Assembly: GCF_030646115.1 (NCBI RefSeq)
Contig: NZ_JAUSMX010000002.1
Span: 372,001-436,000, forward strand
Source of the DNA: Fluviicoccus sp.
GTDB lineage: Bacteria; Pseudomonadota; Gammaproteobacteria; Pseudomonadales; Moraxellaceae
Direction: 5' to 3'
Length of the DNA: 64,000 bases
Shown in pieces: positions 18,148 through 29,880 of the stretch. Numbering within the stretch: the stretch's first letter is position 1; every line of letters starts with the position of its first letter. The translations under genes were made by a program, and so were the position numbers. Under the pieces are notes generated by a model. The model ran no database searches. It had not been told where the DNA came from and worked only from the letters and a program-made list of their open reading frames with translations.

Positions 18148-18436
18148 AAGCTTCCACTCGTTGTCTCAGTTTCTGTCCGGCCTTGAAAGTCACCACACGC
18201 CGCGCCGTAATCGGGATTTCCTCACCGGTCTTCGGATTACGGCCCGGACGCTGACGCTTTTCCCGCAAGTCAAAGTTCCCGAACCCGGACAGTTTGACAG
18301 GCTGACCATGCTCAAGGGCCAGCCGGATTTCTTCGAAGAAAATATCCACCAACTCCTTGGCTTCGCGCTTGTTCAGACCAAGCTCCTCAAAAAGATGCTC
18401 GGCCATCTCGGCCTTGGTCAGTGCAGTCATGCCCAC
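18128..18436 (-). CDS. ihfA: Integration host factor subunit alpha
   Basis: 102 aa HU/IHF-family protein with [28 protein letters not shown] and the DNA-intercalating arm [23 protein letters not shown] alpha pairs with the beta subunit (encoded at 52673-52972) to bend DNA sharply. It lies 13 bases downstream of pheT in the same transcription unit, as in E. coli and Pseudomonas. Confidence 0.96.
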   Translation of the reverse strand: MGMTALTKAEMAEHLFEELGLNKREAKELVDIFFEEIRLALEHGQPVKLSGFGNFDLREKRQRPGRNPKTGEEIPITARRVVTFKAGQKLRQRVEAYARTQS

Positions 18437-18449
18437 CTCTTGTCGTTAA

Positions 18450-20825
18450 CTAGCGCAGGACTGCTCCAAAGTCTTTTTCCAGCGCCTCCAGGATACCCTG
18501 CACACCGGCTTTGACTTCTTCATCCTGCAAAGTACGGTCGTTGTGCTGCCATTGCGTGCCAATCGCCAGACTGCGCTTGCCGTCCGGGATGCCGGCGCCT
18601 TGGTAGACATCGAACAACCACACACTTTGTAACAATTCTCCGGCTGCCGCGCGCGCGGTTTTCAGGACTTCCGCGCTCTCGATCACAGCATCCAGCACAA
18701 TCGCCAGGTCGCGCCGCACGCCCGGGAAACGAGACAATTCCCGGAAGGATGGCACCCTGGCCGCCAGCAACGGGGCCAGCGACAACTCAAAAACAAAGAC
18801 CGACCCTTGCAAATCCAAGCGTTGCTGGACTTGCGGGTGCAATTTCCCCACCCAACCGATCACGTTTCCAGACAGGTCAACCACTTGCGCGGACTGTCCC
18901 GGATGCAAAGCGGGGTGAGAACCTGCTTTGAATTCAACTCTATCAGAAGTGGCCGTAAGTGCAAGAATTCCTTGAACATTTGACTTGATATCAAAGAAGT
19001 CGGTTTTGGCCTTGCCGTTGGCCCAGCCTTCCGGCAACAGACTATCGGTAATGACCCCGGCCAGCATGGTTTCCTGATGCAGCGAACCGTCCTCCCTGGG
19101 CAGGAAACGACTGCCGACTTCGAAGAGGCGGACACGGGTCTGCTGGCGGTTCTGGTTCCAGGCCACCGCCGTCAGCAAGCCCGCCCACAATGTGGTGCGC
19201 ATCACCGACAATTCACTGGACAAGGGATTGGCCAAGGGCAGCACGGCCTGCAGCGGGTCCAGAACCGCCTGAATCTTCGGATCGACAAAGCTGAAGGTAA
19301 TGGCTTCCTGGAAGCCCTGCCCCACCAGATAGTCCTGCAGGGCGGCTGTCGGGCATGCCTCAGCACGGGGAGCCAGATCCACACTGATGCGCGGAGCGCG
19401 TGTCGGCAGGTTGTCATAACCATGCACCCGCGCCAGTTCCTCAATCAAGTCCGCTTCGATGCTCATGTCAAAACGCCAGCCGGGCGGCGTCACCAGCCAG
19501 TCAGTGCCTTCGGCGATAACCGTCATACCCAAACGACGCAGGATATCTTCAATATCAGCTGCAGCCATGCTGAAACCCAGTAACCTCTCAATCCGGGCGG
19601 AACGCAGGCAAATCGGTGCCCGAACCGGCAAGGCTGAGGCATTGACGGCTTCCAGCACTTCACCGGCCACACCACCGGCCACATCCAGAATCAGGCGGGT
19701 GGCTCGTTCAACTGCCAGTCGCTGCAACTCAAAATCCACGCCGCGCTCAAAACGGTGCGAAGAATCAGTATGCAGGCCATAGCTGCGGGCCTTGCCAGCC
19801 AGCGCCAAAGGTTGGAAAAAGGCACTTTCCAGCAGGATGTCAGTCGTGCTGTCAGTGACAGATGAACCCTCGCCGCCCATGATCCCGGCCATGGCCAATG
19901 CCTTGCCATGATCGGCAATCACCAGCGTATCGGCGCGCAATTCCACAGACTGGCCGTTAAGCAGCGCTAGGCTTTCACCGGCCGTTGCCTTGCGCACCAC
20001 AATACCGCCATCAATTTTCGACAGATCAAAAGCATGCATGGGCTGGCCCAGTTCCACCAGCACATAGTTGGTGACATCAACCACCAAGCTCAACGGACGA
20101 ATACCGCAACGCTCCAGGCGACGCGCCATCCAGACTGGAGTCTGAGCCGCCGGGTTGATGCCGCGAATGATGCGGCCGACATAACGGGGACAACCCTCAT
20201 CTTCCAGACGAACAGACGGCACTTCAGGCGAAGTCGCGGCAACCGGCTCCATCGCCGGAACATTGACCGACAAACGGTTGAAGGTTGCAACTTCCCGCGC
20301 CAATCCGGCAATGCTCAGGCAGTCTCCGCGATTGGGGGTAATGCCCAGTTCAATCAGGTTGTCATCCAGATTAAGGTATTCACGGATGTTCATACCCACC
20401 GGCGCATCGACCGGCAGTTCCAGCAAGCCTTCGGTGGGAGGCTGCAAACCCAGCTCCTGCGAAGCGCAAAGCATGCCGAAGGACTCGACGCCGCGCAGCT
20501 TGGCCTTGCTGATTTCAAAACCACCGGGCAGTTTGGCGCCAATCGTGGCCACCATGGCTTTCAAGCCGACACGGACATTGGCCGCGCCGCAGACGATCTG
20601 CAATGGTTCGCCTTCACCGGTAGCGACGTGGGTAACGCGCAGGCGGTCGGCCTGGGGATGCGGTTCAACAGACAGCACTTCGCCCACGAACACGCGGTCA
20701 AAGGCAGGGGCGACAGGATTCAGGGCATCCACTTCCAGCCCGGCCATGGTCATTTGATGGCCCAAGTCTTGCGATGACAGGGAGGGATTCACCCACTCCC
20801 GCAGCCATTGTTCACTGATTTGCAT
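18450..20825 (-). CDS. pheT: Phenylalanyl-tRNA synthetase beta subunit
   Basis: 791 aa, the usual bacterial length. The N-terminal EMAP-like tRNA-binding domain (about 39-150, VGEVLSVEPHPQADRLRVTHVATG), the B3/4 editing domain, the B5 domain (about 400-475) and the C-terminal anticodon-binding FDX-ACB domain (about 697-790) appear in order. Together with PheS it forms the alpha2beta2 enzyme that charges tRNA-Phe and edits Tyr-tRNA-Phe. It is 71 bases downstream of pheS. Confidence 0.97.
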   Translation of the reverse strand: MQISEQWLREWVNPSLSSQDLGHQMTMAGLEVDALNPVAPAFDRVFVGEVLSVEPHPQADRLRVTHVATGEGEPLQIVCGAANVRVGLKAMVATIGAKLPGGFEISKAKLRGVESFGMLCASQELGLQPPTEGLLELPVDAPVGMNIREYLNLDDNLIELGITPNRGDCLSIAGLAREVATFNRLSVNVPAMEPVAATSPEVPSVRLEDEGCPRYVGRIIRGINPAAQTPVWMARRLERCGIRPLSLVVDVTNYVLVELGQPMHAFDLSKIDGGIVVRKATAGESLALLNGQSVELRADTLVIADHGKALAMAGIMGGEGSSVTDSTTDILLESAFFQPLALAGKARSYGLHTDSSHRFERGVDFELQRLAVERATRLILDVAGGVAGEVLEAVNASALPVRAPICLRSARIERLLGFSMAAADIEDILRRLGMTVIAEGTDWLVTPPGWRFDMSIEADLIEELARVHGYDNLPTRAPRISVDLAPRAEACPTAALQDYLVGQGFQEAITFSFVDPKIQAVLDPLQAVLPLANPLSSELSVMRTTLWAGLLTAVAWNQNRQQTRVRLFEVGSRFLPREDGSLHQETMLAGVITDSLLPEGWANGKAKTDFFDIKSNVQGILALTATSDRVEFKAGSHPALHPGQSAQVVDLSGNVIGWVGKLHPQVQQRLDLQGSVFVFELSLAPLLAARVPSFRELSRFPGVRRDLAIVLDAVIESAEVLKTARAAAGELLQSVWLFDVYQGAGIPDGKRSLAIGTQWQHNDRTLQDEEVKAGVQGILEALEKDFGAVLR

Positions 20826-20896
20826 GATATTTCCTGAATATCAAATCGTACTTTCGTGGCGACGCAGCGGTCGCCCCGTAATGAATGCCGACAGTT

Positions 20897-21958
<1,062 letters not shown>

Positions 21959-22002
21959 TCAATGAAATTCGAGGGTATTTCCGGGAAATCCCGTCCAACA
22001 AA

Positions 22003-22040
22003 TAAAAAAGGGGAAGCGGCCTGAAGCCCTTCCCCCTTTT
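22003..22040 (-). terminator. Terminator/attenuator between rplT and pheS
   Basis: On the minus strand GGGGAAG and CTTCCCC pair around a GC-rich loop and are followed by six Ts. It begins about 15 bases after the rplT stop and lies about 90 bases before the pheS start. Confidence 0.88.
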
Positions 22041-22054
22041 GACCCGCAGTGCGA

Positions 22055-22414
22055 TCAGGCGGCGAGAGCGGCTTTGGCTTTTTCGGCCAAGGCAGCAAAA
22101 GCACCTGCGTCATGCACGGCAATATCAGCCAGAACGCGACGGTCGATCTCGATCGCAGCCTTCTTCAGGCCGTTGATCAGACGGCTGTACGACAGGCCGT
22201 TCATGCGGGAAGCGGCGTTGATACGCGCAATCCACAGGGCACGGAACTGACGCTTTTTCTGGCGACGGTCACGATAGGCATACTGGCCGGCCTTGATGAC
22301 CGCCTGGAATGCTACGCGATAGACACGCGAACGGGCGCCGTAGTAGCCCTTTGCGCGATCCAGAATCTTTTTGTGACGACGATGTGCGATTACACCACGT
22401 TTTACACGAGCCAT
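22055..22414 (-). CDS. rplT: 50S ribosomal protein L20
   Basis: 119 aa, standard length and composition ([30 protein letters not shown]). L20 is an early 50S assembly protein and in E. coli represses translation of rpmI-rplT by binding the mRNA upstream. It follows rpmI by 18 bases. Confidence 0.98.
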   Translation of the reverse strand: MARVKRGVIAHRRHKKILDRAKGYYGARSRVYRVAFQAVIKAGQYAYRDRRQKKRQFRALWIARINAASRMNGLSYSRLINGLKKAAIEIDRRVLADIAVHDAGAFAALAEKAKAALAA

Positions 22415-22432
22415 TTATTTCTCCTCCAAGTG

Positions 22433-22630
22433 TCAGGTGTTCGGCAGCATGCGCTGTACGGACGGGACGTCGCAATCGGCAACCATGGTGCAGCCACGGA
22501 GTTGACGAATACGCTTGGCGGACTTTTTGGTCAGGATGTGACGTTTAAAGGCCTGTTTGCGCTTGAAGCCGTTCGCCGTTTTCTTGAAACGTTTGGCGGC
22601 GCCGCGCAAGGTCTTGATTTTCTGTGCCAT
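22433..22630 (-). CDS. rpmI: 50S ribosomal protein L35
   Basis: 65 aa, highly basic, with the L35 pattern [40 protein letters not shown]. It lies 85 bases after infC; that gap is where an L20-binding operator would be expected, but I could not confirm a pseudoknot by eye. Confidence 0.98.
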   Translation of the reverse strand: MAQKIKTLRGAAKRFKKTANGFKRKQAFKRHILTKKSAKRIRQLRGCTMVADCDVPSVQRMLPNT

Positions 22631-22715
22631 GTTAACCTCGATAGTAAATGAACCCTTTCAGCCCGGCAGCACACCTGGACTTGGGGGTAAGCCGTAATCA
22701 CCGATCCTTCAGCGC

Positions 22716-23264
<549 letters not shown>

Positions 23265-23266
23265 AC

Positions 23267-25192
23267 TTAATTCTCCACTGATGAACGACCGCGACGGGCA
23301 ATATCCGCGCGTAATAGGTCGGCAAAGGCATCGAGGCTCATACTGCCCAGATCCTTGCCTTCGCGGGTGCGAACGGCCACGGTGTTCTGTTCTACCTCAC
23401 GATCCCCGACCACCAACAGGTAGGGAATGCGCTCCAAGGTGCGTTCGCGAATCTTAAAGCCTATTTTCTCGTTTCTCAAGTCACCTTCGACACGGAATCC
23501 CATATCTCGCAAATTGTCGACGAATTGAGCAGTGGATTGTGCCTGATGATCGGTAATATTCATCACCACCGCTTGCACTGGCGCCAACCAAGGGGGCAGC
23601 AAGCCGGCATAGTGCTCAATGAGGATGCCGATGAAACGCTCGAATGAACCGAGAATGGCGCGGTGCAACATCACCGGCGCATGACGGGTGTTGTCTTCCG
23701 CCACATAACTGGCGTCCAGCCGGACCGGCATGTTGAAGTCGCACTGGATGGTGCCGCACTGCCAGACACGGCCGAGACAATCCTTCAGTGAAAACTCGAT
23801 TTTCGGACCGTAGAAAGCGCCCTCACCCGGCTGCAGTTCCCATTTCAGGCCGGCGGCGTCCAAGGAATCCGCCAAGGCCTTCTCAGCCAGATCCCACAGT
23901 GCGTCGTCACCCACCCGCTTCACGGGACGGGTGGACAACTTCATTTGCACATCATCGAAGCCGAAGTCGCGATAGACCTGTAATGTCAGCGCAATGAAGT
24001 CAGCCACTTCCGGGCCGATCTGCTCACGGGTGCAGAAAATGTGGGCATCATCCTGGGTGAAGCCACGAACGCGCATGATGCCGTGCAGCGAACCCGAGGG
24101 CTCGTTGCGATGGCAGGAGCCGAACTCGGCCAGACGCAGCGGCAGGTCGCGATAGGACTTCAGGCCCTGGTTGAAGACCTGCACGTGGCACGGGCAGTTC
24201 ATCGGCTTCACCGCGTAATGGCGATTTTCGGAATGCGTGGTGAACATGTTGTCGGCATAGTTGGCGGCATGCCCGGATTTTTCCCAGAGCGAAATGTCCA
24301 CCACCTGCGGCGTCTTGATTTCCTTGTAGCCGTTGGCCTGCTGGATCTTGCGCATGTACTGTTCCAGCACCTGATACACGGTCCAGCCGTTGGGATGCCA
24401 GAAGACCATGCCCGGCGCTTCATCCTGCACGTGGAACAGGCCCAGTTGCTTGCCGATACGACGATGATCACGCTTGGCGGCTTCTTCCAGCCGGGTCATG
24501 TACGCCTGCAAGTCTTTCTTGTTGGCCCAGCAGGTGCCGTAGATACGCTGCAACATGGCGTTGTTGCTGTCACCGCGCCAGTAGGCGCCAGCAACCTTGG
24601 TCAGCTTGAAGGCCTTGATCTTGCCGGTGGACGGCACGTGGGGGCCGCGGCAGAGGTCGATGAAATCGCCCTGGCTGTAAAAGGACAGGTCTTCCTCGCC
24701 GGGAATGCTGGCGATGATTTCGACCTTGTACTTCTCACCCTTCTCTTCAAACAGGCGAATGGCATCCGGACGCGACATCACGGTGCGGGTCACGGTGAAA
24801 TCCTTGGCGGCCAGCTCTTCCATCCGCGCCTCAATCTTGGCGAGGTCGTCGGTGGTGAACGGGCGCTCGAAGGCGAAGTCATAGAAGAAACCGTCTTCAA
24901 TGACCGGACCGATGGTGACTTGCGCAGTGGGGAAGATGTCCTGCACGGCCATGGCCAGCAAGTGGGCGCAGGAGTGACGGATCACTTCCAGGCCGTCAGC
25001 ATCCTTTTCAGTAATGATGCTGAGCGCGGTGTCTTCCGTAATCAAATAGGACGTGTCTACCAGCTGGTCTCCGATTTTGCCGGCCAAGGCCGCCTTGGCG
25101 AGTCCGGGACCGATGCTGAACGCAACATCAGCGACGCTGACGGGTTGTTCGAATTCTTTCTGGGCGCCGTTAGGCAGGGTGATGACGGGCAT
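23267..25192 (-). CDS. thrS: Threonyl-tRNA synthetase
   Basis: 641 aa from ATG 25192 with AAGGA 6 bases upstream. TGS domain at 1-61, editing domain with [12 protein letters not shown] around residue 72, class II catalytic core with [10 protein letters not shown] (zinc-binding Cys) and the His pair in core motifs, and a C-terminal anticodon-binding domain. It leads the thrS-infC-rpmI-rplT-pheST-ihfA cluster. The 258-base leader contains hairpins that may be a ThrRS-binding operator. Confidence 0.97.
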   Translation of the reverse strand: MPVITLPNGAQKEFEQPVSVADVAFSIGPGLAKAALAGKIGDQLVDTSYLITEDTALSIITEKDADGLEVIRHSCAHLLAMAVQDIFPTAQVTIGPVIEDGFFYDFAFERPFTTDDLAKIEARMEELAAKDFTVTRTVMSRPDAIRLFEEKGEKYKVEIIASIPGEEDLSFYSQGDFIDLCRGPHVPSTGKIKAFKLTKVAGAYWRGDSNNAMLQRIYGTCWANKKDLQAYMTRLEEAAKRDHRRIGKQLGLFHVQDEAPGMVFWHPNGWTVYQVLEQYMRKIQQANGYKEIKTPQVVDISLWEKSGHAANYADNMFTTHSENRHYAVKPMNCPCHVQVFNQGLKSYRDLPLRLAEFGSCHRNEPSGSLHGIMRVRGFTQDDAHIFCTREQIGPEVADFIALTLQVYRDFGFDDVQMKLSTRPVKRVGDDALWDLAEKALADSLDAAGLKWELQPGEGAFYGPKIEFSLKDCLGRVWQCGTIQCDFNMPVRLDASYVAEDNTRHAPVMLHRAILGSFERFIGILIEHYAGLLPPWLAPVQAVVMNITDHQAQSTAQFVDNLRDMGFRVEGDLRNEKIGFKIRERTLERIPYLLVVGDREVEQNTVAVRTREGKDLGSMSLDAFADLLRADIARRGRSSVEN

Positions 25193-25268
25193 GATTATTC
25201 CTTCAGGCTGTCTTTTAGCAGTGGTGGCCGCTACCAATGGCCACGTAACCTCGAGAATCCACCATTCT
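25193..25268 (-). promoter_or_regulatory. thrS leader with two hairpins, candidate ThrRS operator
   Basis: On the minus strand a hairpin at 25224-25244 has a 6-bp stem (GTGGCC/GGCCAC) and loop ATTGGTAGC. A second, 9 bases upstream at 25254-25268, has stem AGAAT/ATTCT and loop GGTGG. The inner seven loop bases TTGGTAG differ by one from the TTGGTAA anticodon loop of E. coli tRNA-Thr(GGU). The first hairpin ends about 20 bases before the AAGGA ribosome site, as the anticodon-like domain does in the E. coli thrS operator. Confidence 0.5.
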
Positions 25269-25450
25269 GACTGTCCGGGGCTCCCTGCCACGCATACCGG
25301 TGCGCGGATTCGGGTCGAACAGTGCTGTCTGATGAGCGAAGCGCAGGATTTTACAGCATTTTCACCACAGAACAAGGGTTTACGCCGCTGGGCGTCTCCG
25401 GCTTTCAACCGCTCATCGCGCGGATGACCTTCCTGCCCCTATTGTTACGG

Positions 25451-26266
25451 TCAAACATCCGGCAATTGACCACGGCTGATGGCCAGTTCCATACGATGCA
25501 CCATCATTTTCAATCCTTCGGACACGGCCATCATGCCCATGGTTGCCGTCACCGCCACCGCTGAGCCATACCCGGCGCAATTCAGGTTGGCGTCACAGCT
25601 TGCCCCTTCGGGTGTCGTGACTGGCTCGTTGGAGTAAACGCAGGCAATGCCGAATTTTTCCTTGAGCTTGGTCGGGAACTTATAATCGTGACGCAATTGA
25701 CGACGGATCTTGGCGATCAGCGGGTCACGCTCGGTGTGGGCCAGATCGGACACGCGCAGTTGTGAGGTATCGGTCTTGCCACCGGCCGCACCGCAAACCA
25801 CCAAAGGAATGCGACGACGACGGCACCACAGGATCATGGAAAGCTTGGCCTGGACGTCATCAGTGCAGTCCAGCACTAGGTGCGGCGTGTCGGCCATCAG
25901 TTGCGGCAGGTTGTCCCAGGTCAGAAAATCGTCCACCATATGCAGATCCAGCCGGGGATTGATCGCCTTGGCGCGCTCACCAAGCACATCAATCTTGTTA
26001 CGGCCGAATGTGCCATCCAGTGCGGGCAGTTGCCGGTTGACGTTGGACGGAACCAGGACATCCATGTCGATCAGCGTCAGGCGGCCGATGCCGGTGCGCG
26101 CCAGAGCCTCGATGGCCCAGCTGCCGACACCCCCCGCCCCTGCGATAATGACATGAGCGCGCTCAAACAGGGTGAAGGTGCGCTCTCCGTAGAGGCGGCG
26201 GGTGCCGGCAAAGCGGCGGTCGTAGTCGTCGTCAGGGAGACTTGCGGGGGGGAGCGGATTATTCAT
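25451..26266 (-). CDS. tcdA: tRNA threonylcarbamoyladenosine dehydratase TcdA
   Basis: 271 aa, ThiF/E1-like. The nucleotide-binding GAGGVGSWAIEALARTG starts at about residue 43, followed by LIDMDVLVPSNVNRQLPAL; C-terminal Cys residues appear in EGASCDANLNCAGYGS. TcdA (CsdL/YgdL) uses ATP to cyclise t6A37 to ct6A37 in ANN-decoding tRNAs. It lies upstream of thrS in the same direction but 258 bases away, so is probably a separate transcript. Confidence 0.93.
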   Translation of the reverse strand: MNNPLPPASLPDDDYDRRFAGTRRLYGERTFTLFERAHVIIAGAGGVGSWAIEALARTGIGRLTLIDMDVLVPSNVNRQLPALDGTFGRNKIDVLGERAKAINPRLDLHMVDDFLTWDNLPQLMADTPHLVLDCTDDVQAKLSMILWCRRRRIPLVVCGAAGGKTDTSQLRVSDLAHTERDPLIAKIRRQLRHDYKFPTKLKEKFGIACVYSNEPVTTPEGASCDANLNCAGYGSAVAVTATMGMMAVSEGLKMMVHRMELAISRGQLPDV

Positions 26267-26369
26267 GGCGCAAATTATACGGATTATGCTGTCTCACTGA
26301 CGAGATGTGATTGCTTTAAATCCGTTTGTCATTACAATTGCGCCCTCTCTTCAAACCCGGAGCGATGCC

Positions 26370-26999
26370 GTGCTGACAGATTGTCCCATCCTGTTGGACG
26401 ACGCGCATCTTCTGGTCATCGGCAAGCCTGAAGGTTTGCTGTCCGTGCCCGGCAAGGGCCCTGAAAAACTCGACTCACTGTATCACCGGCTGCAACAGAT
26501 CTGGCCCGGCATCCGCATTGTGCATCGTCTTGACCGCGATACTTCCGGCTTGCTGGTGTTCGCACGCAGCCTGCCCGTGCAGCAAGACCTGAACCGGCAA
26601 TTTGCCGAACGCACCGTCAACAAGCGCTATGTCGCTCTGGTTTACGGGCACCCCGCCGACATGCGCGGTGAAGTAAACCTGCCCATTTGTTACGACCCGG
26701 AAAATCCGCCTTTGCATATCGTGGATACGGTCAATGGCAAGCCCTCGCAGACCTTCTGGTCGGTACTGGAGCGCAAACCCGGTCAAACCCGGCTGTTGCT
26801 GGAACCGGTGACCGGCCGCTCGCATCAATTGCGTGTGCACATGCTGGCCCTGGGCCATCCCATTCTGGGGGACACCCTGTATGCGCGGGACTTTGATACC
26901 GGCGCTTCCCCCCGTTTGTGCCTGCACGCTGAAACCCTGGAATTTACCCACCCGGTTACGGGCGAACGCCTGAACTTCACCCTGCCCGCCCCTTTTTAG
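26370..26999 (+). CDS. rluA: RluA-family pseudouridine synthase
   Basis: 209 aa from GTG at 26370, which has GGAG 7 bases upstream; an ATG at 26307 in the same frame lacks a ribosome site and adds non-family residues. The catalytic Asp lies in RIVHRLDRDTSGLLVFA, followed by KRYVALVYG and the C-terminal GRSHQLRVHMLALGHPILGD. Size and lack of an S4 domain fit RluA (23S U746 and tRNA U32) rather than RluC/D. It is divergent from tcdA and 18 bases before rapA. Confidence 0.88.
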   Translation: MLTDCPILLDDAHLLVIGKPEGLLSVPGKGPEKLDSLYHRLQQIWPGIRIVHRLDRDTSGLLVFARSLPVQQDLNRQFAERTVNKRYVALVYGHPADMRGEVNLPICYDPENPPLHIVDTVNGKPSQTFWSVLERKPGQTRLLLEPVTGRSHQLRVHMLALGHPILGDTLYARDFDTGASPRLCLHAETLEFTHPVTGERLNFTLPAPF

Positions 27000-27017
27000 A
27001 ACGATAGAAAACTGCCT

Positions 27018-29837
27018 ATGAGTACTCCCACCCCTGCAATTGGCCAGCGCTGGCTGTCAGACGCCGAAACGGAATTGGGCCTGGGCATGGTTATTGAGGT
27101 GAATCAGCGCACCATTACCATTCTGTTTCCCAAGAGCGAGGAAACCCGGGTTTATGCACGTCAGAATGCACCGCTGTCTCGCATCCGTTTCGCCCAGGGC
27201 GACAGCATTGTCGATACCGACGGCGCGGAGTGGACCGTGTCTTCGGTTGTGGAGCGCCAGTTTGTGCTGCGCTATGAGGTCATGAATGCCGACGGTCATA
27301 CCACCACCGTGGCCGAAACCAAGCTGTCGCCAAACATTCACTTGTCCCGTCCCTCCGAACGCTTGCTGGCCTGTCAGCTGGACAACAATGAATGGTATGA
27401 ATTGCGGGTCATGGCCCTGCGCGCCCGTGAGAAGCTGGCGCATAGTCCGGTCGCGGGGCTGGTGGGGCCGCGTGTCGGCCTGATTCCGCATCAGTTCTAC
27501 ATTGCCCACGAAGTCGCCCAACGCATGGCGCCGCGCGTCCTGCTGGCGGATGAAGTCGGTTTGGGCAAAACCATTGAAGCCGGTCTGATCATTCACCAGC
27601 AACTACTGACCGGCCGCGCGCAGCGGGTGCTGGTGCTGGTTCCGGACAGCCTGCAATACCAGTGGCTGGTGGAAATGCGCCGCCGCTTCAATATCGATTT
27701 TTCACTGTTCGATCTGGGCCGTACCGCCGCCATCCGCGAGCATGACGAAGTCCAGAATCCGTTCAGCACGGAACAGTGTGTGTTGTGCAGCATCGACTTG
27801 CTGATTGACCATCCTTATCTGGCTGACGAAGCCCTGGGGGCGACCTGGGACTTGCTGGTGGTGGATGAAGCCCACCATCTGGCCTGGGATGAAGAGTCAC
27901 CCAGCGAAGCCTATCAGCTGGTGGACCGGCTGGCGGCGCAAACTCCCGGGGTCCTGCTGTTGACAGCAACCCCGGAACAACTGGGCGTGGCAAGCCACTA
28001 TGCCCGCCTGAAACTGCTGGATCCGAACCGATTTCCCAGCCTGGAGCAGTTCCTGGTAGAGGAAGAAGCCTTCCTGCCCGTCGCGGCTGCCGCCCGTCAA
28101 TTGGCCGAGGGCGACGTCGACGCAGACACACTGTCAACCATTGGCGAATTCCTCGGCGCCGCACCGGATGTCAAAACGGCCGCCGGTCGCCAGGAAGCCT
28201 TGCGGCAACTGCTGGACCGTCACGGCACCGGCCGGGTGTTGTTCCGTAACACCCGCGACGCCATTCGCGGCTTTCCGCAGCGACTATGCCTGCCGGAACC
28301 GCTGACGCCTCCGGCTGACTGGCCGGTTACCGGCCCGGTGCGTTTTCAGTTGTGGCCGGAAGTGCAGAGCGAAGACGACGCCTGGATGGCCAATGACCCG
28401 CGCATTCCCTGGCTGATCAAACTGCTGAAGCAACTGAAGCAGCAGAAGGTGTTGCTGATCTGCCGCACCGCTCCGGTGGCCCAGGCGCTGGAAGAAAAGC
28501 TGCGGTTGAAGGAAGGTATCCGCACCACACTGTTTACCGAACACATGAGCCTGCTGGAACGCGACCGCGCTGCTGCGTACTTTGCGGAAGAAGGTTACGG
28601 TGCGCAAATCCTGCTGTGTTCAGAAATCGGATCGGAAGGCCGTAATTTCCAGTTTGCCCACCATATGGTGCTGTTCGATTTGCCCGCCAACCCGGACATC
28701 CTGGAACAACGTATCGGCCGTCTTGATCGCATCGGCCAGACCGACACCATCAACATCCACGTGCCATACATGGCCGGCACCGCTCAGGAACGGCTTTTCC
28801 GCTGGCACCATGAGGCGCTGGACGCCATTTCCCGCATTTCCCCCACCGCCCAGGTGGTGCAACAGTACCATCAGGACGCGCTGAAGGAATTACTGCAAGC
28901 ACCGACGGCCCACCACGACCGCTTTGAACAGCTGATTGAAGAGGCCCGCAGCGATCTTGAGCAACTGGAAGCGGAAATGCAGGCCGGTCGGGACTACTTG
29001 CTGGAACTGAATTCCTGCCGCCGCGAAGTCGCCCTGAACCTGGTGGAAACCGTTGCCGATCAGGATGATGACCTGATGCTGGAAGACTTCATGGGCCGCG
29101 TCTGGTCTGCCTTCGGACTGGAGCACGACGACCAGGGGGACGGCAGTCACATCCTGCATCCCGGCGATCACATGACCGTGGAAGCCTTCCCCGGTCTGGA
29201 TGCCGATGGCTTGTCCGTAACTCTGGACCGTGTCCAGGCGCTGAGCCGTGAAGAACTGCAGTTCCTGACCTGGGAACATCCGATGGTGCTGGGCGTGCTG
29301 GACTTGCTGACCCGTCAGCACTTCGGCAACGCCAATGTCGCGCTGATCCGCAACAAGGGCATCAAGCCCGGCACCCTGCTGGTTGAGTCATGGTTCCGGC
29401 TGGAGGTGGTGGCCCCCCGTTACCTCAACCTGCCGGCCACCTTGCCGCAATTGGTGATCCGCGTCCTGCTGGACGGTGAGGGTCGCGACCTGAGTGCCAA
29501 GGTGCTGCATGACAACCTGAACCGCCAGATTCTGCCGCTGGACCGCAATACCGCGCGGCAGGTGGTGAAGATGCAGGACGACATTATTGCAACCCGCACC
29601 CGGCAGGCCGAAAAAGTGGCAAATGAACAGTTGCCGGCATTGGCAGCGCAAGCCCGTGAAGTCTTTACGATAAATCTGACTCGGGAAATTGAGCGGTTGA
29701 AGGCGCTACAGGCCATTAATCCGGCGGTGCGCCCGCAGGAAATCGCGGCTCTGGAATTCCATCTGGAACAGGGGCTGAAGCACTTGCAGCACCTGCATCT
29801 GGTGAGCGATACCCTGCGGGTGATTGTGGCGGGCTGA
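27018..29837 (+). CDS. rapA: RNA polymerase-associated Swi2/Snf2 ATPase RapA
   Basis: 939 aa (E. coli 968). RapA binds core RNA polymerase and recycles it from stalled post-termination complexes using ATP. Two N-terminal Tudor-like subdomains occupy about 1-110, the Walker A ADEVGLGKTIEAGL residues 178-191, Walker B DEAHH near 280, and the second helicase lobe has LLCSEIGSEGRNFQFAHHM and QRIGRLDRIGQ. A long C-terminal region follows. The gene follows the RluA synthase with an 18-base gap, as rapA-rluA neighbours do in E. coli. Confidence 0.95.
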   Translation: MSTPTPAIGQRWLSDAETELGLGMVIEVNQRTITILFPKSEETRVYARQNAPLSRIRFAQGDSIVDTDGAEWTVSSVVERQFVLRYEVMNADGHTTTVAETKLSPNIHLSRPSERLLACQLDNNEWYELRVMALRAREKLAHSPVAGLVGPRVGLIPHQFYIAHEVAQRMAPRVLLADEVGLGKTIEAGLIIHQQLLTGRAQRVLVLVPDSLQYQWLVEMRRRFNIDFSLFDLGRTAAIREHDEVQNPFSTEQCVLCSIDLLIDHPYLADEALGATWDLLVVDEAHHLAWDEESPSEAYQLVDRLAAQTPGVLLLTATPEQLGVASHYARLKLLDPNRFPSLEQFLVEEEAFLPVAAAARQLAEGDVDADTLSTIGEFLGAAPDVKTAAGRQEALRQLLDRHGTGRVLFRNTRDAIRGFPQRLCLPEPLTPPADWPVTGPVRFQLWPEVQSEDDAWMANDPRIPWLIKLLKQLKQQKVLLICRTAPVAQALEEKLRLKEGIRTTLFTEHMSLLERDRAAAYFAEEGYGAQILLCSEIGSEGRNFQFAHHMVLFDLPANPDILEQRIGRLDRIGQTDTINIHVPYMAGTAQERLFRWHHEALDAISRISPTAQVVQQYHQDALKELLQAPTAHHDRFEQLIEEARSDLEQLEAEMQAGRDYLLELNSCRREVALNLVETVADQDDDLMLEDFMGRVWSAFGLEHDDQGDGSHILHPGDHMTVEAFPGLDADGLSVTLDRVQALSREELQFLTWEHPMVLGVLDLLTRQHFGNANVALIRNKGIKPGTLLVESWFRLEVVAPRYLNLPATLPQLVIRVLLDGEGRDLSAKVLHDNLNRQILPLDRNTARQVVKMQDDIIATRTRQAEKVANEQLPALAAQAREVFTINLTREIERLKALQAINPAVRPQEIAALEFHLEQGLKHLQHLHLVSDTLRVIVAG

Positions 29838-29846
29838 TGCGGACGA

Positions 29847-29871
29847 CTGCCTGCCCGTCAGCGGCAGGCAG
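29847..29871. terminator. Hairpin between convergent rapA and ccmE
   Basis: CTGCCTGCC and GGCAGGCAG pair perfectly (9 bp) around a 7-nt loop. There is no T tract on either strand, but its position in the 43-base gap between convergent genes suggests transcript end or 3' protection. Confidence 0.5.
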
Positions 29872-29880
29872 CCTGTTGGG

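Noticed and set aside
25270-25330. Possible tRNA remnant upstream of thrS, from a GTTCGA-like word
   Set aside because: No acceptor, D or anticodon pairing can be drawn around it on the minus strand.
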